The translations under genes and the position numbers were made by a program. This document shows, one piece after another, positions 57,449 through 60,000 of a stretch of 60,000 nt of DNA (its first letter is position 1; every line of letters starts with the position of its first letter). This DNA is from Hydractinia symbiolongicarpus (Eukaryota; Cnidaria; Hydrozoa; Anthoathecata; Hydractiniidae). The notes under the pieces are model-generated. The model saw only the letters and a program-made list of their open reading frames with translations. It had not been told where the DNA came from and searched no databases. The stretch is taken from the NCBI RefSeq assembly GCF_029227915.1, contig NC_079883.1:12960001-13020000 (forward strand), read 5' to 3'.

Positions 57449-59206
57449 TTACACATTCGTCACGTCACTATACCTTTTGGAAGCAACTGCCATATCTGAT
57501 GTATAACGTTCTCTTGAAGGAGGGAGATATGGGTCTGCAACTCTCATGGCACCAGGAACGTTATATGGATCGGTTCGACGCAACGCTTCGTATGAATCAA
57601 GGGTATCTAAAGCTCTACGAGCAGATTCATATGGATCTAAAGGTCGACGGGGTTCATACATATCCGCAACAACTGCACGCCCGTATGCTAATCTTTCTCG
57701 GTTAGCTGCATATGGATCTGCAGCTACATATGTTCTGAAGTGAGAGGCAAACATGGAGAATAGAAGGGTTAAGATGACTATAACGTTGAAGATAACATTT
57801 CGAATTAAAATTGTACAAACCTCGTTGGAGAGCTCCCTCGTCTGTACGCCGCATAGGCAGACGTGGGACTTCGCTCTCTGTATGCAGATGAAGCATATGC
57901 TCGCGTTGGATCATACCTATCGTAGTCATATCGAGATGTAGCTGCATAAGAAGGGTAAGGATCTCTCCCATAGGGATCTCTTGCATATGGATCTCTGCTG
58001 TAAGGATCGCGAGCATAAGGATCACGAGAATACATGGCTCTGGCTCTTTCTTCATATTGTCTGGCATAAGGATCCTGTGCACGCATTAGTGAGAGTCTGT
58101 CATAACCAGGTCTGTCACTTGGGTAATCTCTTGGTCCTCCTCTACTGTGTGGTCCGCCCCTGCTTGGTGGTCCACCTCTCATAGGTGGCCTGCCCCTCAT
58201 AGGTGGCTCACCCCGTTTGGCCAAGCGTCTTCTAAAAGCATAAGATACACACGTTCCATGCATAAATATCAATATATTTGCTAATTTAGATATCACATTT
58301 CTAGCTTTTTGTAGAAACGATTACATTAATCCATTACAAACAAAAAACTCCTGCACAGTTAAAACGCTAGGTTTTTTTTATCATTCATTCATGATTCTGC
58401 AACATTAACGCAAATGAAAACTCAGCCTTGTGTATTAACATTTTCCCCTTTCTATAACTTGTTAAAATATTTACTACAGATTTCAATCTCATTACACGAA
58501 CCTCCGTTGGGTGCATTCCTTTGCCCTAAAGAAAATATATATGCATGTAATATCACAAAATGTGCTTCGCAACCTTAAAAAAAAATGGGTGCTCTTTAAA
58601 TCTTGAAATTTTTACAACATTCGCAATGACACAAATTGGGTAAAAACAACATGTTTACCAGTGACCGGGTTCACCACACTCAAAGCACAGCTCATCACAA
58701 TCGGGAAGATTTTGTTTATTTTTTGAAATCTAAACAAATAAAAAAGGAAGTAGTTATCTTCCATTAATTAATTAACTTCCCGTTCCACAGATTGTGCAAC
58801 CAAATACTTTACTCTAATAAATTCTAAGGTTAAACAAAATTATTATTACAAATTATAAAGCTACAGCTGAATAAATATAAATGAATATCTTAACAACCCA
58901 TTTGACATTTGGTTATAGACTAGACTAGACTAGACATCAGTAATCTTCAAAAACTATATGCACTTAGCGATTTTCAAAACTTTTGTAAATTTGCAAACAG
59001 CTAAACAGTAGATTTCTATGCTTTGAAAAAGTTCTAAAAGTAACTCACTGGTTGAGCATAAAGTTCAATTAACATACATATTTATAATGAATGAATGAAT
59101 GATCGAATAATAAAAGTTCTACCTGGATAACAATTCTGTTGCCCTCAATTGTGGTACCACTCAACTCTTTGATTATATTATCTGCTGATGTTTGATTATC
59201 CACAAA
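57449..59206 (-). CDS. RNA-binding protein, RBM4/lark-like: RRM end, CCHC knuckle, DPY-repeat tail (5' part not found)
   Basis: Five exons with matched phases: 59123-59206, 58659-58729, 58502-58525 (24 nt), 57821-58231, 57449-57734, coding 291 residues plus TAA. The first exon gives the C-terminal half of an RRM (SADNIIKELSGTTIEGNRIVIQ). Exons 2-3 form a CCHC zinc knuckle, CFECGEPGHWAKEC (CX2CX4HX4C). The tail is RG- and then RDPYARDPY-rich, followed by further ADPY/DPYESARR motifs. RBM4 and Drosophila lark have the order RRM-RRM-CCHC-tail and act in splicing and translation in nucleus and cytoplasm. The start codon and the N-terminal RRM half should lie above 59206, possibly outside the window; I found no convincing exon up to 60000. 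SR-type proteins with a CCHC knuckle (SRSF7-like) are an alternative. Confidence 0.75.
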
Positions 59207-60000
59207 CTAAATATCAAATCAAATGAAATCAAATTATTATAATTAGTTACCTCGTCTTTCTTAGCTATTTTATTTCGACAATTATTTTATTGACAACCTA
59301 AATAAATTTAAAAATAAACTGTATATACTGTAAAAAAATCAAATTTTATTGACAGCCTGTTAACATTAATGCTAATTCTTTATGAACAGATCTGAAATTA
59401 CAATTTTTGTAAAAATGGTGACAGTTCTTATAGTTAATTGACCAAAGTAAAAAATTTTAATATACTTCAATTTTTTCTGATGTGTACTAGAGCTAAATTA
59501 TCCTAAAATTATCTAAAAAGTAGCAAAAAGTGATGGAGGAATAGATCAAAAGTGGAAACTGTGAAAATTGATTTGTAAAAAAAAAGGGGATTAAAGATTT
59601 TTCCCAATAAAAAGCGTGGAGTTAAGCTAAATAGGAGATTGTTGTAAAAAGGGTGGGGTTGCTCTCAAGTAAGACAGAGATCATTTCATTTAAACTTGAA
59701 AAAGCAATTGCTCTTTTTTGTATTGTTTGAGTTTCCAGCCAGTTTCTTTTTCTTTCTTTTAAAAGTTACATCCTGTTTATTCATTAATATATATCTAGAT
59801 TCATATATATATATCTACAAAAAAATTATTAGGCACATAACCAGGTATATCTTCCTAAACACAGCGAAAGGGCCTACATGGTAACTGCAAGTAGTAGGAA
59901 AAATCTGACGCAAATGCTAAAAGACGGGACTTATCGCTAGGTAATTTATGAGGTATTGCATATGTAAAAGAATCATTAAACGCTACACATGATGAAATTT
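59207..60000. other. Upstream part of the RNA-binding protein gene, no exon identified
   Basis: It should be intron or 5' region of the gene on the minus strand. The remaining RRM half (RNP1/RNP2 strands) was searched for by eye in all frames and not recognised. A possible GCTAAGAAAGACGAG|GTAACT donor context near 59250 has no good acceptor. A TA-dinucleotide tract lies near 59790-59815. Confidence 0.4.

Noticed and set aside
1-60000. CRISPR array, bacterial operon or phage system
   Set aside because: The regular repeats here lack unique spacers of constant size, and the genes are intron-containing metazoan genes.

Overview
The window is AT-rich, intron-rich metazoan nuclear DNA, probably from an early-branching invertebrate. 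The intron size, base composition, short Helitrons and L2/CR1-type LINE remnants would fit a cnidarian such as a hydrozoan, but nothing here proves the taxon. Three protein-coding loci are supported.

(1) Positions 198-41623, minus strand: a complete orthologue of BIRC6 (BRUCE/apollon), the giant anti-apoptotic E2/E3 ubiquitin ligase. I could thread 42 coding exons, all with GT-AG borders and all with compatible phases. They form one open frame of 12,285 nt (4,094 residues plus stop). It starts MAEAEVESS at 41623, carries the BIR zinc domain in exons 4-7, and ends with the UBC catalytic domain in exons 39-42 (active-site cysteine codon at 1895-1897).

(2) Positions 48184-50754, plus strand: an 856-residue TGFBRAP1/Vps3-type CORVET subunit in a single coding exon.

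(3) Positions 57449-59206, minus strand: the 3' part of an RNA-binding protein gene. It has the end of an RRM, a CCHC zinc knuckle and an arginine/tyrosine-rich tail with DPY repeats, resembling RBM4/lark proteins. Its 5' part was not found in the window.

Much of the remaining DNA is mobile or repetitive. BIRC6 introns contain two ~2.3-2.6 kb copies of one non-autonomous Helitron (9669-11939 and 16279-18840), copies of a second Helitron family (2730-2912, 19998-20739, 20741-21182), a TIR element with long G/C runs (28048-28805), a MITE in intron 1 (40977-41339), and a reverse-transcriptase remnant between long inverted repeats (37290-38560). The 41.6-48.2 kb intergenic region holds a LINE interrupted by a second LINE (44236-46992), another copy of that second LINE in opposite orientation, a tRNA-like SINE and a Helitron (47131-47845). 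The 50.8-57.4 kb intergenic region carries several tandem arrays and a dispersed repeat shared with BIRC6 intron 23.

The three genes show no operon-like link. BIRC6 controls ubiquitination and apoptosis, TGFBRAP1 controls early endosome tethering, and the RNA-binding protein probably acts in splicing or translation. I saw no clear new biological system. The most unusual features are the remodelling of BIRC6 introns by Helitrons, including one that ends 17 bp from a 3' splice site, and the intronless TGFBRAP1.
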